53,657 bases of DNA, from NCBI GenBank assembly GCA_947176065.1, contig CAMWPB010000029.1, positions 1 to 53,657 of the forward strand, in the 5' to 3' direction. The notes below the pieces were generated by a model. The model was not told the origin of the DNA. It did no database searches and saw only the letters and a list, made by a program, of their open reading frames with translations. Both the position numbers and the translations under genes were made by a program. This DNA comes from an uncultured Lachnospiraceae bacterium. Lineage in GTDB: Bacteria > Bacillota > Clostridia > Lachnospirales > Lachnospiraceae. Within the stretch, counting starts at the first letter, position 1. Every line of letters starts with the position of its first letter. Below, piece after piece: positions 36,215 to 43,633 of this stretch.

Positions 36215-36246
36215 GATATCGTCTCATGTAGATGGGGTCTTTTTTT
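36215..36246 (+). terminator. First attenuator hairpin in the erm leader
   Basis: GATATCGTCT (36215-36224) pairs with AGATGGGGTC (36230-36239), with G-T pairs and one mismatch, followed by seven T (36240-36246). The 3' arm GGGGT could instead pair with ACCC (36185-36188) inside the leader peptide codons. Confidence 0.65.
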
Positions 36247-36284
36247 CGTGCGAATAAAAGCAGCCAGACAGCCTGCCGGGCGGA

Positions 36285-36325
36285 TGTGATGTAAAGTCAT
36301 ATCCGCGTGGTCTGTCATATATTAT
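36285..36325 (+). other. Intermediate hairpin in the erm leader
   Basis: GCGGATGTGA (about 36280-36289) pairs with TCATATCCGC (about 36297-36306), with one G-T pair, and GACAG/CTGTC extends it. It lies between the two terminator-like hairpins. Confidence 0.4.
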
Positions 36326-36335
36326 TATGGTGATT

Positions 36336-36376
36336 AGCGGGAAGATTCTGTTTGCAGAGTCTGTCCTGCTTTTTTA
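36336..36376 (+). terminator. Second attenuator hairpin before the methyltransferase
   Basis: AGCGGGAAGATTCTG (36336-36350) pairs with CAGAGTCTGTCCTGCT (36355-36370) with a small bulge, followed by six T (36370-36375). It ends 70 bases upstream of the methyltransferase start, so the gene needs read-through of two terminators. Confidence 0.75.
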
Positions 36377-36448
36377 CTGCCTTCTTATCGGGGAAATGGA
36401 TTTGCCGACAGGCGAATCATAGTGTACAGGATAAAAAGGAGGCGCGCT

Positions 36449-37258
36449 ATGCAAAAAGACAGGAGACAGGCAGGTTATGACTATGTAAAACAGGTATCGG
36501 ATTCCCAGAATTTTCTCACAGACGCGAGGTTAATTCACCGGATCATCCGTCTGGCCGATATGCGGAAAGAAGATACGGTGCTTGAGATTGGAACCGGGAA
36601 AGGGCATTTGACGGAAGAACTCTGCCGGAGAGCAGGAAAGGTATGCTCGGTAGAAATTGACAAAAGGCTTATGGAGAGCGCAAAAAAGCGGCTGTTAAAG
36701 CACCCTAATGTAGAGCTGGTTTTAGCTGATTTTATGAAATACAGGCTGCCTGAAAAAGGCACCTATCGGGTATTTGCCAACATACCGTTTTTTCTGACCA
36801 CGCAGATTGTGGAGAAGCTGGCGTCAGGGAAAAATCCGCCGACGGATATGTGGCTTGTGATGGAGAAGGGAGCGGCCAAACGGTTTATGGGGCTTCCGAA
36901 AGAGACAAAGAAATCTCTGGAACTTAAGGTGTGGTGGGAGATGAAAATCGTGTACCATTTCCGCAGGGAAGACTTTCATCCCAAGCCGTCTGTGGACGCT
37001 GTTCTGGTACATTTCGCCCGGAAAGCCGTCCCGGATCTGGACAGGAAGGAATACCGGGAATTTCAGAGATTTATTGAGCGGGCCATGAAGTATGGCATGA
37101 CAGGGAAGGGCGGACCATTAACGAAAAGACAGGTGTCGGCGGCGTTAAAGCAGGCGGGGCTGTATCACGCCCACGAGGACGGCGTCACGCTCTACATCCA
37201 ATGGCTTTGCCTGTTTCGATGCTATCAGGGGCTTTACGGAATTAAGAAAAACAGTTGA
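36449..37258 (+). CDS. Erm-type rRNA (adenine-N6) methyltransferase
   Basis: ATG 36449 follows AAGGAGG (36436-36442) and gives 269 residues. The Rossmann methyltransferase motifs are clear: SQNFLTD (19-25), EIGTGKG (46-52), acidic E69 and D94, and motif IV NIPFF (111-115). Erm proteins have NIPY and KsgA has NLPY, so this is closer to Erm. FHPKPSVDAVLV matches the FHPKPKV of Erm proteins. Erm methylates A2058 of 23S rRNA, giving macrolide-lincosamide-streptogramin B resistance. NIPFF, with Phe for Tyr, is unusual. The attenuator-like leader supports a drug-induced role. A KsgA-like or other rRNA target is the main alternative. Confidence 0.82.
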   Translation: MQKDRRQAGYDYVKQVSDSQNFLTDARLIHRIIRLADMRKEDTVLEIGTGKGHLTEELCRRAGKVCSVEIDKRLMESAKKRLLKHPNVELVLADFMKYRLPEKGTYRVFANIPFFLTTQIVEKLASGKNPPTDMWLVMEKGAAKRFMGLPKETKKSLELKVWWEMKIVYHFRREDFHPKPSVDAVLVHFARKAVPDLDRKEYREFQRFIERAMKYGMTGKGGPLTKRQVSAALKQAGLYHAHEDGVTLYIQWLCLFRCYQGLYGIKKNS

Positions 37259-37282
37259 CAAATCCCGCAAGTATAATAAAAT
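37255..37282 (+). promoter_or_regulatory. Promoter for leuS
   Basis: TTGACA (37255-37260) overlaps the end of the methyltransferase gene. A 16-base spacer leads to TAAAAT (37277-37282). No T-box is visible in the 100-base leader. Confidence 0.7.
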
Positions 37283-37389
37283 TAGATAAGTGTGAATAAA
37301 ATTCCAAAAACTGTGGCAGACAGGGCGGTTTCCTGCCGCAGATTGTGATAAAAAAAGCCGTAAGCGGCGGGAAAGGGTTGGGCAGTAAA

Positions 37390-39918
37390 ATGGCAGAAGT
37401 GTACAATCACAGAGAAGTGGAGACAAAGTGGCAGAAAATATGGGATGACGAGAAGGCCTTCCAGACCTCGGAGGATTATTCCAAGCCGAAATACTACGCG
37501 CTGGTGGAGTTCCCTTACCCCTCGGGTCAGGGACTGCATGTGGGACATCCGCGTCCTTATACGGCGCTTGACATTGTGGCGAGAAAGAGAAGAATGCAGG
37601 GCTATAATGTGCTTTACCCCATGGGGTGGGATGCGTTCGGTCTGCCGACTGAGAACTATGCGATCAAAAATCACATCCACCCGAAGATCGTGACGCAGAA
37701 CAATGTGGCGCGTTTTAAGAGCCAGCTTCATTCTCTGGGATACTCCTTTGACTGGGAGCGGGAGGTCAACACCACAGATCCCAATTATTATAAGTGGACG
37801 CAGTGGATTTTCCTGAAACTGTTTAAGGCGGGGCTTGCCTACAAGTCCGAGATGCCGATCAACTGGTGTACCTCCTGTAAGGTAGGACTTGCCAACGAGG
37901 AAGTGGTGAACGGTGTATGTGAGCGCTGCGGCGCGGAGGTAGTCCGCAAGGTAAAGAGCCAGTGGATGTTGAAAATCACGGAGTACGCCGACAAGCTGAT
38001 CGAAGGGCTTGACACGGTGGACTATGTGGAGCGCGTCAAGGTTTCCCAGAAGAACTGGATCGGTAAGTCCATGGGTGCGGAGGTGGATTTCTCCATCAAG
38101 GATAAGGAGGATAAACTGCGCATCTACACAACCCGCTGCGACACCCTGTTCGGCGCAACCTACATGGTGGTGTCGCCGGAGCATCCGATTATTGATAAAT
38201 ATAAGGATGAATTGAAGAACTGGGACGATATCTGCGCTTACCGTGAGCAGGCTGCCAGAAAGTCCGATTTTGAGCGTGCGGAGCTGGCGAAGGAGAAGAC
38301 CGGCGTGCGCATCGACGGCATGTCTGCGGTGAATCCGGTGAACGGCAAGGAGATTCCGATTTACATTTCCGACTATGTGCTGATGAGCTACGGTACGGGC
38401 GCGATCATGGCGGTGCCTGCCCATGACGAGAGAGACTGGGAGTTTGCGAAGAAGTTTGGCCTGCCGATCATTGAGGTGGTGGCAGGAGGAAAGGACGTGC
38501 AGGAAGAAGTTTATACGGACGTGGCTGAGGGCACGCTCGTAAACTCGGACTTCCTGAACGGGCTTTCCGTGGCGGATGCCAAGGAGAAGATGGTCGCTTT
38601 TCTGGAGGAGAAGGGTGTGGGCAGTGCGAAGACGAATTTCAAGCTGCGCGACTGGGTGTTCTCCAGACAACGTTACTGGGGAGAGCCGATTCCAATTGTA
38701 CATTGTGAGAAATGCGGTTTTGTGCCGCTTGACGAAAGCGAGCTGCCTTTGGAGCTTCCCGATGTGGAGAGCTATATGCCGACGGATACTGGCGAATCAC
38801 CTCTGGCGGCTATGACTGATTGGGTCAATACTACTTGTCCCTGCTGTGGCGGCCCGGCGAAGCGGGAGACGGACACCATGCCCCAGTGGGCGGGTTCGTC
38901 CTGGTATTTCCTGCGCTACACAGATCCGAAGAACGAGAACGCGCTGGCAAGCAAAGAGGCGCTGGACTACTGGATGCCTGTGGACTGGTACAACGGCGGT
39001 ATGGAGCATACTACACTGCATTTGCTTTATTCCCGTTTCTGGCATAAGTTCCTCTATGACCAGAAGGCAGTGCCGTGCCCGGAGCCTTACGCGAAGAGAA
39101 CATCCCACGGTATGATCCTGGGCTTAAATCCGCACTGTTTCTCCAATCTGCCCACGGCAGAGCAGGAGGCTCTTCTTGCGGAACATGGCAGCGAGAAGGC
39201 GGCAAGACAGGCTCTCAAGGACAAATACGGCGAGATGGCCGAGCACCCGGTTGTGAAAATGTCCAAATCTTTGGGCAACGTAGTGAATCCCGATGATATT
39301 GTGGCGGATTACGGCGCGGATACCCTGCGTACCTATGAGATGTTTATCGGCGCGTTTGAGCTGAGCGCGGGCTGGAGCGAGGACGGCGTGAAGGGCTGCC
39401 GCAGATTTTTAGAGAGAGTGTGGAAGCTGCAGGATATCCTGACAGACGATATGGGTTACTCTGCTGATATGGAAATCAGGATGCACCAGACCATCAAGAA
39501 GGTCAGCAGCGACTTTGAGAATCTGAAATACAACACGGCGATCGCGGCGATGATGACCCTTGTCAATGAATTTTATAAGAAGAATGCGGTGACAAAGGGT
39601 GAATTTAAAACGCTGATCACCATGCTCAATCCCGTTGCGCCCCATATTACCGAAGAACTGTGGCAGGCAGTCGGCTTTGAAGGCAGGGTTTATCAGACCG
39701 CATGGCCCGCGTATGAGGAGGCCAAGACGGTAGAATCCACAGTGGAGATCGTGGTGCAGATCAACGGCAAGAACAGGGCAGCCATGAATATCGGAAAGGA
39801 TGACCCGAAGGACGAGGTCATTGCGAAGGCGAAGGAGACGATTGCCGATAAATTGACGGGAACCATCGTGAAAGAGATTTATGTGCCGGGAAGGCTTGTA
39901 AATATCGTGCAGAAATAA
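37390..39918 (+). CDS. leuS: Leucine--tRNA ligase
   Basis: ATG 37390 ([18 protein letters not shown]) gives 842 residues; the in-frame codon at 37345 is inside the leader. The class I motif is HVGH (50-53), and KMSKS is at 623-627, in [18 protein letters not shown]. The editing domain (CP1) is present, with [16 protein letters not shown], including the conserved editing-site Asp-Glu-Arg-Asp. A Cys-rich CEKCGF and CPCCGG zinc-like module lies near 440-500. It attaches leucine to tRNA-Leu. Unlike pheST it has no T-box in this window. Confidence 0.97.
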   Translation: MAEVYNHREVETKWQKIWDDEKAFQTSEDYSKPKYYALVEFPYPSGQGLHVGHPRPYTALDIVARKRRMQGYNVLYPMGWDAFGLPTENYAIKNHIHPKIVTQNNVARFKSQLHSLGYSFDWEREVNTTDPNYYKWTQWIFLKLFKAGLAYKSEMPINWCTSCKVGLANEEVVNGVCERCGAEVVRKVKSQWMLKITEYADKLIEGLDTVDYVERVKVSQKNWIGKSMGAEVDFSIKDKEDKLRIYTTRCDTLFGATYMVVSPEHPIIDKYKDELKNWDDICAYREQAARKSDFERAELAKEKTGVRIDGMSAVNPVNGKEIPIYISDYVLMSYGTGAIMAVPAHDERDWEFAKKFGLPIIEVVAGGKDVQEEVYTDVAEGTLVNSDFLNGLSVADAKEKMVAFLEEKGVGSAKTNFKLRDWVFSRQRYWGEPIPIVHCEKCGFVPLDESELPLELPDVESYMPTDTGESPLAAMTDWVNTTCPCCGGPAKRETDTMPQWAGSSWYFLRYTDPKNENALASKEALDYWMPVDWYNGGMEHTTLHLLYSRFWHKFLYDQKAVPCPEPYAKRTSHGMILGLNPHCFSNLPTAEQEALLAEHGSEKAARQALKDKYGEMAEHPVVKMSKSLGNVVNPDDIVADYGADTLRTYEMFIGAFELSAGWSEDGVKGCRRFLERVWKLQDILTDDMGYSADMEIRMHQTIKKVSSDFENLKYNTAIAAMMTLVNEFYKKNAVTKGEFKTLITMLNPVAPHITEELWQAVGFEGRVYQTAWPAYEEAKTVESTVEIVVQINGKNRAAMNIGKDDPKDEVIAKAKETIADKLTGTIVKEIYVPGRLVNIVQK

Positions 39919-39952
39919 CAAATCGAGCGCGGAGGGCGGTGCGCTTGGCGCA

Positions 39953-40225
39953 TCACCCTCTGTTTTTGCGCATCCGCATCATTTTATCAATCGCTGCGGC
40001 TTCCTCCGGAGAGGAATAATTTTTGATGGTGGCGGCAATTGTTTCAATTTCTTCATTGGAAAAAGTAATGTTTTCTTTCTGCCCCCGTTTGGCGACGGCC
40101 ATCAGGAAGGGCAGCATCTGTTCTTTTTGCATGGTGCGGCTCTCAAAGACAAGGGCCTGTAAAAAATCCAGTTTTGCCCTGTCGATTCCGGCCAGCGCCG
40201 GGTCGTTCATCCAGTCATTGTTCAT
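39953..40225 (-). CDS. Small conserved-looking protein of unknown function
   Basis: I take the start at 40225 (MNNDWMNDPALAGIDRAKLD, 90 residues) with GGAGGTTACC just upstream. It is hydrophilic and helical, with no membrane segment, no Cys and no signal. The C-terminus is basic (MMRMRKNRG). A family name is not recognised. It follows the 186-residue gene at 40295-40855 on the same strand after about 70 bases, and both are helical, so they may be co-transcribed and related in function. It converges on leuS. Confidence 0.65.
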   Translation of the reverse strand: MNNDWMNDPALAGIDRAKLDFLQALVFESRTMQKEQMLPFLMAVAKRGQKENITFSNEEIETIAATIKNYSSPEEAAAIDKMMRMRKNRG

Positions 40226-40294
40226 GGTAACCTCCAATGAAAATCAATCAAAATATGTCAATATAAATATTGTCAGGCGGCATGTGGTGCAGTC

Positions 40295-40855
40295 TTATGG
40301 ACTGCTGTCAGGCTGCTGCTGGAACATTTCATACATTTCCCGCTGCTCGGGGGTGAGCATGTGCATCAGCATATCCATCATGGGGGAGCCGGAGGATGCC
40401 GGGTTTTCGGAACCGTCGGCAGCATCTCCGGGCTGACCTGTCCCGGACAGTGGATTTTCAAACAGGGAATCCATGCTCATGTCGGGGAAAATTTCCTGCA
40501 TGGCGCTCATGGTCTGGGACATTTCCTGCACGGTTTCCAGGGTCTGTAACATGTTTTGTATCTGTTCTAACTGCCTGATCTCTTCCGGGGTGGAATAGAG
40601 GCTCAGCTCTTTGCAGAGCTTTCGCAGATCGGGCTTTTCCGGCTGGGAAAGCCCGCATCCGCAAAGCGTGGCCGCGTGCCTTTTGGTGAGACCTATGGTA
40701 TATTGCAGTTCCATATATTTGATGTAGACAGCCAGATGCTTCTGCATGGAAGGCTCTATGTAGGGGAGAAGAACCTTGAGCTTCTGGATCTGGTTGGTGG
40801 TGTACAGGGCATCGAATGCCATAACATTTGACGCGTCTTCTCTTTTTTCTGCCAT
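40295..40855 (-). CDS. Helical protein of unknown function with Met/Pro-rich tail
   Basis: 186 residues, starting MAEKREDASNVMAFDALY behind AAAGGCATAGCTT. Residues 20-130 are helical and contain a CGCG motif (65-68) in TLCGCGLSQPE and a Leu/Glu/Gln coiled-coil-like stretch (about 95-135). The tail (about 136-186) is rich in Met, Gln, Pro and Gly. No signal or membrane helix. I do not recognise a family. It is likely transcribed with the following small gene at 39953-40225. Confidence 0.65.
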   Translation of the reverse strand: MAEKREDASNVMAFDALYTTNQIQKLKVLLPYIEPSMQKHLAVYIKYMELQYTIGLTKRHAATLCGCGLSQPEKPDLRKLCKELSLYSTPEEIRQLEQIQNMLQTLETVQEMSQTMSAMQEIFPDMSMDSLFENPLSGTGQPGDAADGSENPASSGSPMMDMLMHMLTPEQREMYEMFQQQPDSSP

Positions 40856-40905
40856 AAGCTATGCCTTTCTGATGCCTTTTTTCTCTATAGTATATGACAC
40901 ATCAG

Positions 40906-40945
40906 ATAAAAATAGGCTCCGGCTCCTGCCAGAGCCTATTTTTTC
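40906..40945. terminator. Bidirectional terminator
   Basis: AATAGGCTC (40911-40919) pairs with GAGCCTATT (40932-40940), with T-runs on both strands (TTTTTT to the right, TTTTTAT to the left). It separates the 40295-40855 gene from the cysteine-rich gene and can end the latter's minus-strand transcript. Confidence 0.8.
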
Positions 40946-41120
40946 GTCACATAAGGGCTCCTATGTGACAAAAACACAGATCGCACTGCGGCGGTGTGGA
41001 AATATGCCGCAAAAGCGGCCCGCCGCAGGCGGAGAATCCTGCCCGCAGGATTCTGTCTCAGATGTGTTTGGAAGATGTGGCGTCACCAGTCCGGCCCGCA
41101 GGCCGGGCTGTTACGCATAA
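40946..41120. other. Hairpin-rich non-coding region
   Basis: Three or more inverted repeats in about 170 bases: GTCACATA/TATGTGAC (40946-40969), an AGAATCCTGC/GCAGGATTCT hairpin near 41032-41055, and CGGCCCGCAGGCCGG near 41091-41105. Two-strand open frames here look like chance. This could be part of a structured RNA, the 3' untranslated region of the Cys-rich gene, or a dispersed repeat. Confidence 0.5.
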
Positions 41121-41144
41121 TGATGGTTAATTGCGCTGCTTTTT

Positions 41145-41375
41145 CTAGTTGTTGCAGCAGCAGGATAAGAGGATCAGAATCCAGATCCAGGAGCAGCAGT
41201 TATTGTCGCCGCCAAAGAGGCTGTTGCCGCCGAAAAGGCCGCCGCCACAACCGCAGCCGTCGCCACTGTTTCCACAGCAGGATAAAAGGATCAGAATCCA
41301 GATCCAGGAACCGCATCCGTTGTTAGTAGCGCAGGTATTGTTGCATCCGCAGTGAGTTGCTGTAAGATCACTCAT
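41145..41375 (-). CDS. Chorion-class high-cysteine small protein
   Basis: 76 residues with about 10 Cys and many Gly and Asn, starting MSDLTATHCGCNNTC behind GGAGGACAC. The sequence SWIWILILLSCC occurs twice (about 23-34 and 62-73), separated by a Gly/Asp/Asn-rich spacer. This resembles the proteins annotated as chorion class high-cysteine in Lachnospiraceae. The function is unknown; the hydrophobic repeats suggest membrane or surface association. The two copies correspond to a 35-base direct DNA repeat. Confidence 0.78.
   Translation of the reverse strand: MSDLTATHCGCNNTCATNNGCGSWIWILILLSCCGNSGDGCGCGGGLFGGNSLFGGDNNCCSWIWILILLSCCCNN
41158..41192 (-). repeat. First copy of the direct repeat in the high-cysteine gene
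   Basis: 35-base segment nearly identical to 41275-41309, with one mismatch. It encodes the C-terminal SWIWILILLSCC copy. The two copies lie 117 bases apart. Confidence 0.85.
41275..41309 (-). repeat. Second copy of the direct repeat in the high-cysteine gene
   Basis: 35-base segment matching 41158-41192 with one mismatch. It encodes the N-terminal SWIWILILLSCC copy. Recombination between the copies would delete the middle of the gene while keeping the frame (117 is a multiple of 3). Confidence 0.85.
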
Positions 41376-41460
41376 TTTTAGTGTCCTCCAAATGTTAGTT
41401 ATGGTTTATCTTATGTGGGGGCGGTGAATTTGTGCCTAACGGAAATGGAAAGTTTTTGGG

Positions 41461-41489
41461 TTGAAACATATGTTCGTATGTGGTAAGAT
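41461..41489 (+). promoter_or_regulatory. Promoter with an internal inverted repeat
   Basis: TTGAAA (41461-41466), 17-base spacer, TAAGAT (41484-41489). ACATA (41466-41470) and TATGT (41477-41481) form an inverted repeat inside the spacer, a possible regulator site. Confidence 0.5.
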
Positions 41490-41516
41490 ATCAATATGTT
41501 TGAAAGTAAGCAGGAA

Positions 41517-42065
41517 ATGAACAGAATAGATGGCGGAAGGATTCGCCGGACGGACATATGTCTGGTGGTATTTTTCCTGTTTTTAGCGCTGGGATGTTTT
41601 ATCCTGTTTGCAGCAGGACGAACGGACGGGCAGGTATTGCGGATATCTTACGACGGGCAGGCGCTTACGGAAGTGCCCCTTCCGCAGACGCAGGCGCAGA
41701 AAACAGAGGCGGATAATGGTACGGCGCGGTACTGTCTGATCCTCTATGAGGAGGGTGCTTCCTGCGAGTGGTATGAGGTGCGTCCTGATCTGGCTTCGGC
41801 GGTTCCCGAGGGGGGCAGCTACAATCTTCTGGCTGTCTCTGCGTCCGGCGTTACCATGGAGGCCGCCGACTGCCGGGATCAGATCTGTGTACATCATATA
41901 CCCATTACGGGCGGTGGAGAGAGTATTATCTGCCTGCCGCATAAGCTCGTGGCGGAAATTGCAGGCGGAGCGCCTACGGAGACACCGGATGGGTTGGTAA
42001 AGGCGGAGAATGCAAATGGTGTTGTCCCCAAAGAGAGGAGGCCCGGTCATGAGACGGACGGCTGA
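41517..42065 (+). CDS. NusG domain II-containing membrane-anchored protein
   Basis: A start at ATG 41517 (182 residues) is preferred because the promoter's -10 box at 41484 predicts initiation near 41496, where another in-frame ATG lies. A membrane helix (about 14-35) is followed by an extracytoplasmic NusG-II domain; its hallmark is DCRDQICVHHIPITGGGESI followed by CLPHKLV. Such proteins are paired with a Gx transporter in Lachnospiraceae, and often with electron-transfer or FMN transferase genes. The precise role is unknown. It overlaps the next gene by 17 bases. Confidence 0.8.
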   Translation: MNRIDGGRIRRTDICLVVFFLFLALGCFILFAAGRTDGQVLRISYDGQALTEVPLPQTQAQKTEADNGTARYCLILYEEGASCEWYEVRPDLASAVPEGGSYNLLAVSASGVTMEAADCRDQICVHHIPITGGGESIICLPHKLVAEIAGGAPTETPDGLVKAENANGVVPKERRPGHETDG

Positions 42066-42558
42066 ACTTGGGTTACTGCTGGCGATGGCATTAATCCTGT
42101 CCTATGTGGAATCTCTGATCCCGTTTTCTTTCGGAATACCGGGGATTAAGCTGGGACTGCCGAATCTGATTGTTCTCCTGCTGCTTTACGATGGGGGGAG
42201 AGCGCGTGAGGCTTTTTGGGTGAACGGCATGCGGATTGTACTGTCCGGCTTTCTGTTCAGCAATCTCTATGCCATTTTATATGCCCTTGCGGGGGCGGCG
42301 TTCAGTTTTTTTGCCATGCTTGCCGGCAGGAGAACGAAGTGGTTTTCCATGGTTGGGGTAAGCGTGCTGGGCGGCGTGTTTCACAATGTAGGGCAGCTTC
42401 TGGTGGCGATGGCCGTGGTGGAGACGCTGGCGGTTGCCTATTATGTGCCGTTTCTGATTGTGGCTGGCACGGTGACGGGAGCATTGCTCGGATTCGTGGG
42501 GATGGAACTTTTACCATATCTGAGGCGGATAGGGGAGGAAGGAGAAGGAAAGAGATGA
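42049..42558 (+). CDS. Gx transporter family (heptaprenyl diphosphate synthase component I-like)
   Basis: ATG 42049 has GAGGAGG upstream and starts inside the previous gene. The 169-residue protein has about five membrane helices and the family's early motif SLIPFSFGIPGIKLGLPNL. It resembles the substrate-binding S-components of ECF-type transporters and is often labelled heptaprenyl diphosphate synthase component I. Coupling to the NusG-II gene is a conserved context I know of. The ligand is unknown. It ends in an ATGA overlap with the next gene. Confidence 0.82.
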   Translation: MRRTAELGLLLAMALILSYVESLIPFSFGIPGIKLGLPNLIVLLLLYDGGRAREAFWVNGMRIVLSGFLFSNLYAILYALAGAAFSFFAMLAGRRTKWFSMVGVSVLGGVFHNVGQLLVAMAVVETLAVAYYVPFLIVAGTVTGALLGFVGMELLPYLRRIGEEGEGKR

Positions 42559-42887
42559 GTATTACAGTGAATTTATATTATACCGGTACAAACGGAAACG
42601 CGCGCAGATTCGCGCAGGAGATGGAGGAGAGCGGAACCGCGGATGCGATCCGCAGGGAGGAGGGAAATTTAAAATACGAGTATTTTTTTCCCATGCAGGA
42701 TCCGGAAACGGTGCTTTTGATCGACAGCTGGCGAGATCAGGCGGCTATCGACGCGCACCATGCGTCGCCGATGATGGAGAAGATTGCGGCTTTGCGGGAT
42801 AAATATGATCTTCATATGAGAGTGGAGCGGTATCGCGCTGACGAGGAAGGACTGCCTGAGCAGGATGTGCAGTTTATCAGGAAGTGA
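42555..42887 (+). CDS. ABM-fold (antibiotic biosynthesis monooxygenase-like) protein
   Basis: 110 residues from ATG 42555, overlapping the preceding stop by ATGA. YYTGTNGNARRFAQEME, then EYFFPMQDPETVLLIDSWRDQAAIDAHHAS matches the ABM dimeric ferredoxin-like fold seen in YgiN- and HmoA-like proteins. Many act on quinones or haem; some have no known activity. The operon context with a NusG-II protein and Gx transporter suggests a redox link, but this is inference. It ends in a hairpin at 42884-42916. Confidence 0.8.
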   Translation: MSITVNLYYTGTNGNARRFAQEMEESGTADAIRREEGNLKYEYFFPMQDPETVLLIDSWRDQAAIDAHHASPMMEKIAALRDKYDLHMRVERYRADEEGLPEQDVQFIRK

Positions 42888-42916
42888 AAGTGACTCGTTT
42901 CGCTAATCACTTTCAC
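42884..42916 (+). other. Perfect 10-base inverted repeat after the ABM gene
   Basis: GTGAAAGTGA (42884-42893) pairs with TCACTTTCAC (42907-42916), loop 13. It includes the ABM stop codon and lies 40 bases before ruvA. There is no U-run, so a terminator or an operator are both possible. Confidence 0.6.
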
Positions 42917-42956
42917 CACACAGATTTTATAAGAAATAAGGAAGGAAAAAAGATTC

Positions 42957-43580
42957 ATGTACGCATACATAAAAGGGACGCTTGAGGAGGTCGCGGAGGA
43001 CGCCGTGGTTGTGGAGGCCGGAGGAATCGGCTATAACATTAAGGTTTCTACTTCCACGGCGGAGCTTCTGCCCGGTGTGGGAAATGAGGTTAGAATATAC
43101 ACTTATACGTTGGTGCGGGAGGATGCTTTCAGCCTTTTCGGATTTCTGACAAGGGATGATCTGGAGATTTTTAAGAAGCTGATTACGGTCAGCGGGATCG
43201 GTCCCAAGGGCGGACTTGCCATTCTGTCGGTGATGAGCGCGGACGATCTGCGGTTCGCTGTTATGGCGGGGGACGCGAAGGCCATCTCCAAGGCGCCCGG
43301 GATCGGCGCGAAGACGGCGGAACGGGTGATTCTGGAACTGCGGGATAAGATTTCCCTGGAGGATACGTTAAAGGGACTTGGCGAGCCGGCAGGTACAGCG
43401 GGAGCCGTCGTATCAGGCGCACAGGGCGGCGACAATCTGATGAAGCGGGAGGCAATAGAGGCGTTAGTTGCGCTTGGCTATTCCGCTTCCGACGCCACGG
43501 CTGCGGTGAAGAAGGTGGAGATTGCGGAGGATGCCACGTCCGAAACCATCCTGAAACTTGCACTAAAACATATGTTCTGA
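42957..43580 (+). CDS. ruvA: Holliday junction branch migration complex subunit RuvA
   Basis: 207 residues, the normal RuvA length. It starts MYAYIKGTLEEVAEDAVVVEAGGIGYNIKVS and has the helix-hairpin-helix segments VSGIGPKGGLAILS and KAPGIGAKTAERVILELRDK. The C-terminal domain III (about 160-207) is present. RuvA tetramers bind Holliday junctions and recruit the RuvB motor. ruvB is not adjacent but about 6.4 kb downstream at 49959, after an ABC exporter and a minus-strand pair. Confidence 0.96.
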   Translation: MYAYIKGTLEEVAEDAVVVEAGGIGYNIKVSTSTAELLPGVGNEVRIYTYTLVREDAFSLFGFLTRDDLEIFKKLITVSGIGPKGGLAILSVMSADDLRFAVMAGDAKAISKAPGIGAKTAERVILELRDKISLEDTLKGLGEPAGTAGAVVSGAQGGDNLMKREAIEALVALGYSASDATAAVKKVEIAEDATSETILKLALKHMF

Positions 43581-43633
43581 TAGCTTGGTTTTGCGAATGG
43601 GCGCGTGCTGAGCGTCACACGGAGGAAAACAGG

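Noticed and set aside
36213..36257. A second small frame overlapping the first terminator (ATG 36213)
   Set aside because: No ribosome site precedes it and it spans the terminator hairpin; it looks like chance.
36449..37258. KsgA (dimethyladenosine transferase) as the identity of the methyltransferase
   Set aside because: Motif IV is NIPFF rather than NLPY, FHPKPSV fits Erm, and the gene has an attenuator-like leader. It remains a minor alternative.
37282..38703. A 473-codon minus-strand frame inside leuS
   Set aside because: It overlaps leuS and is rich in His and Leu as expected for an antisense reading.
40946..41120. CRISPR-like array or tRNA cluster
   Set aside because: The repeats are inverted, not regularly spaced direct repeats, and there is no GGTTC-type T-loop or tRNA cloverleaf.
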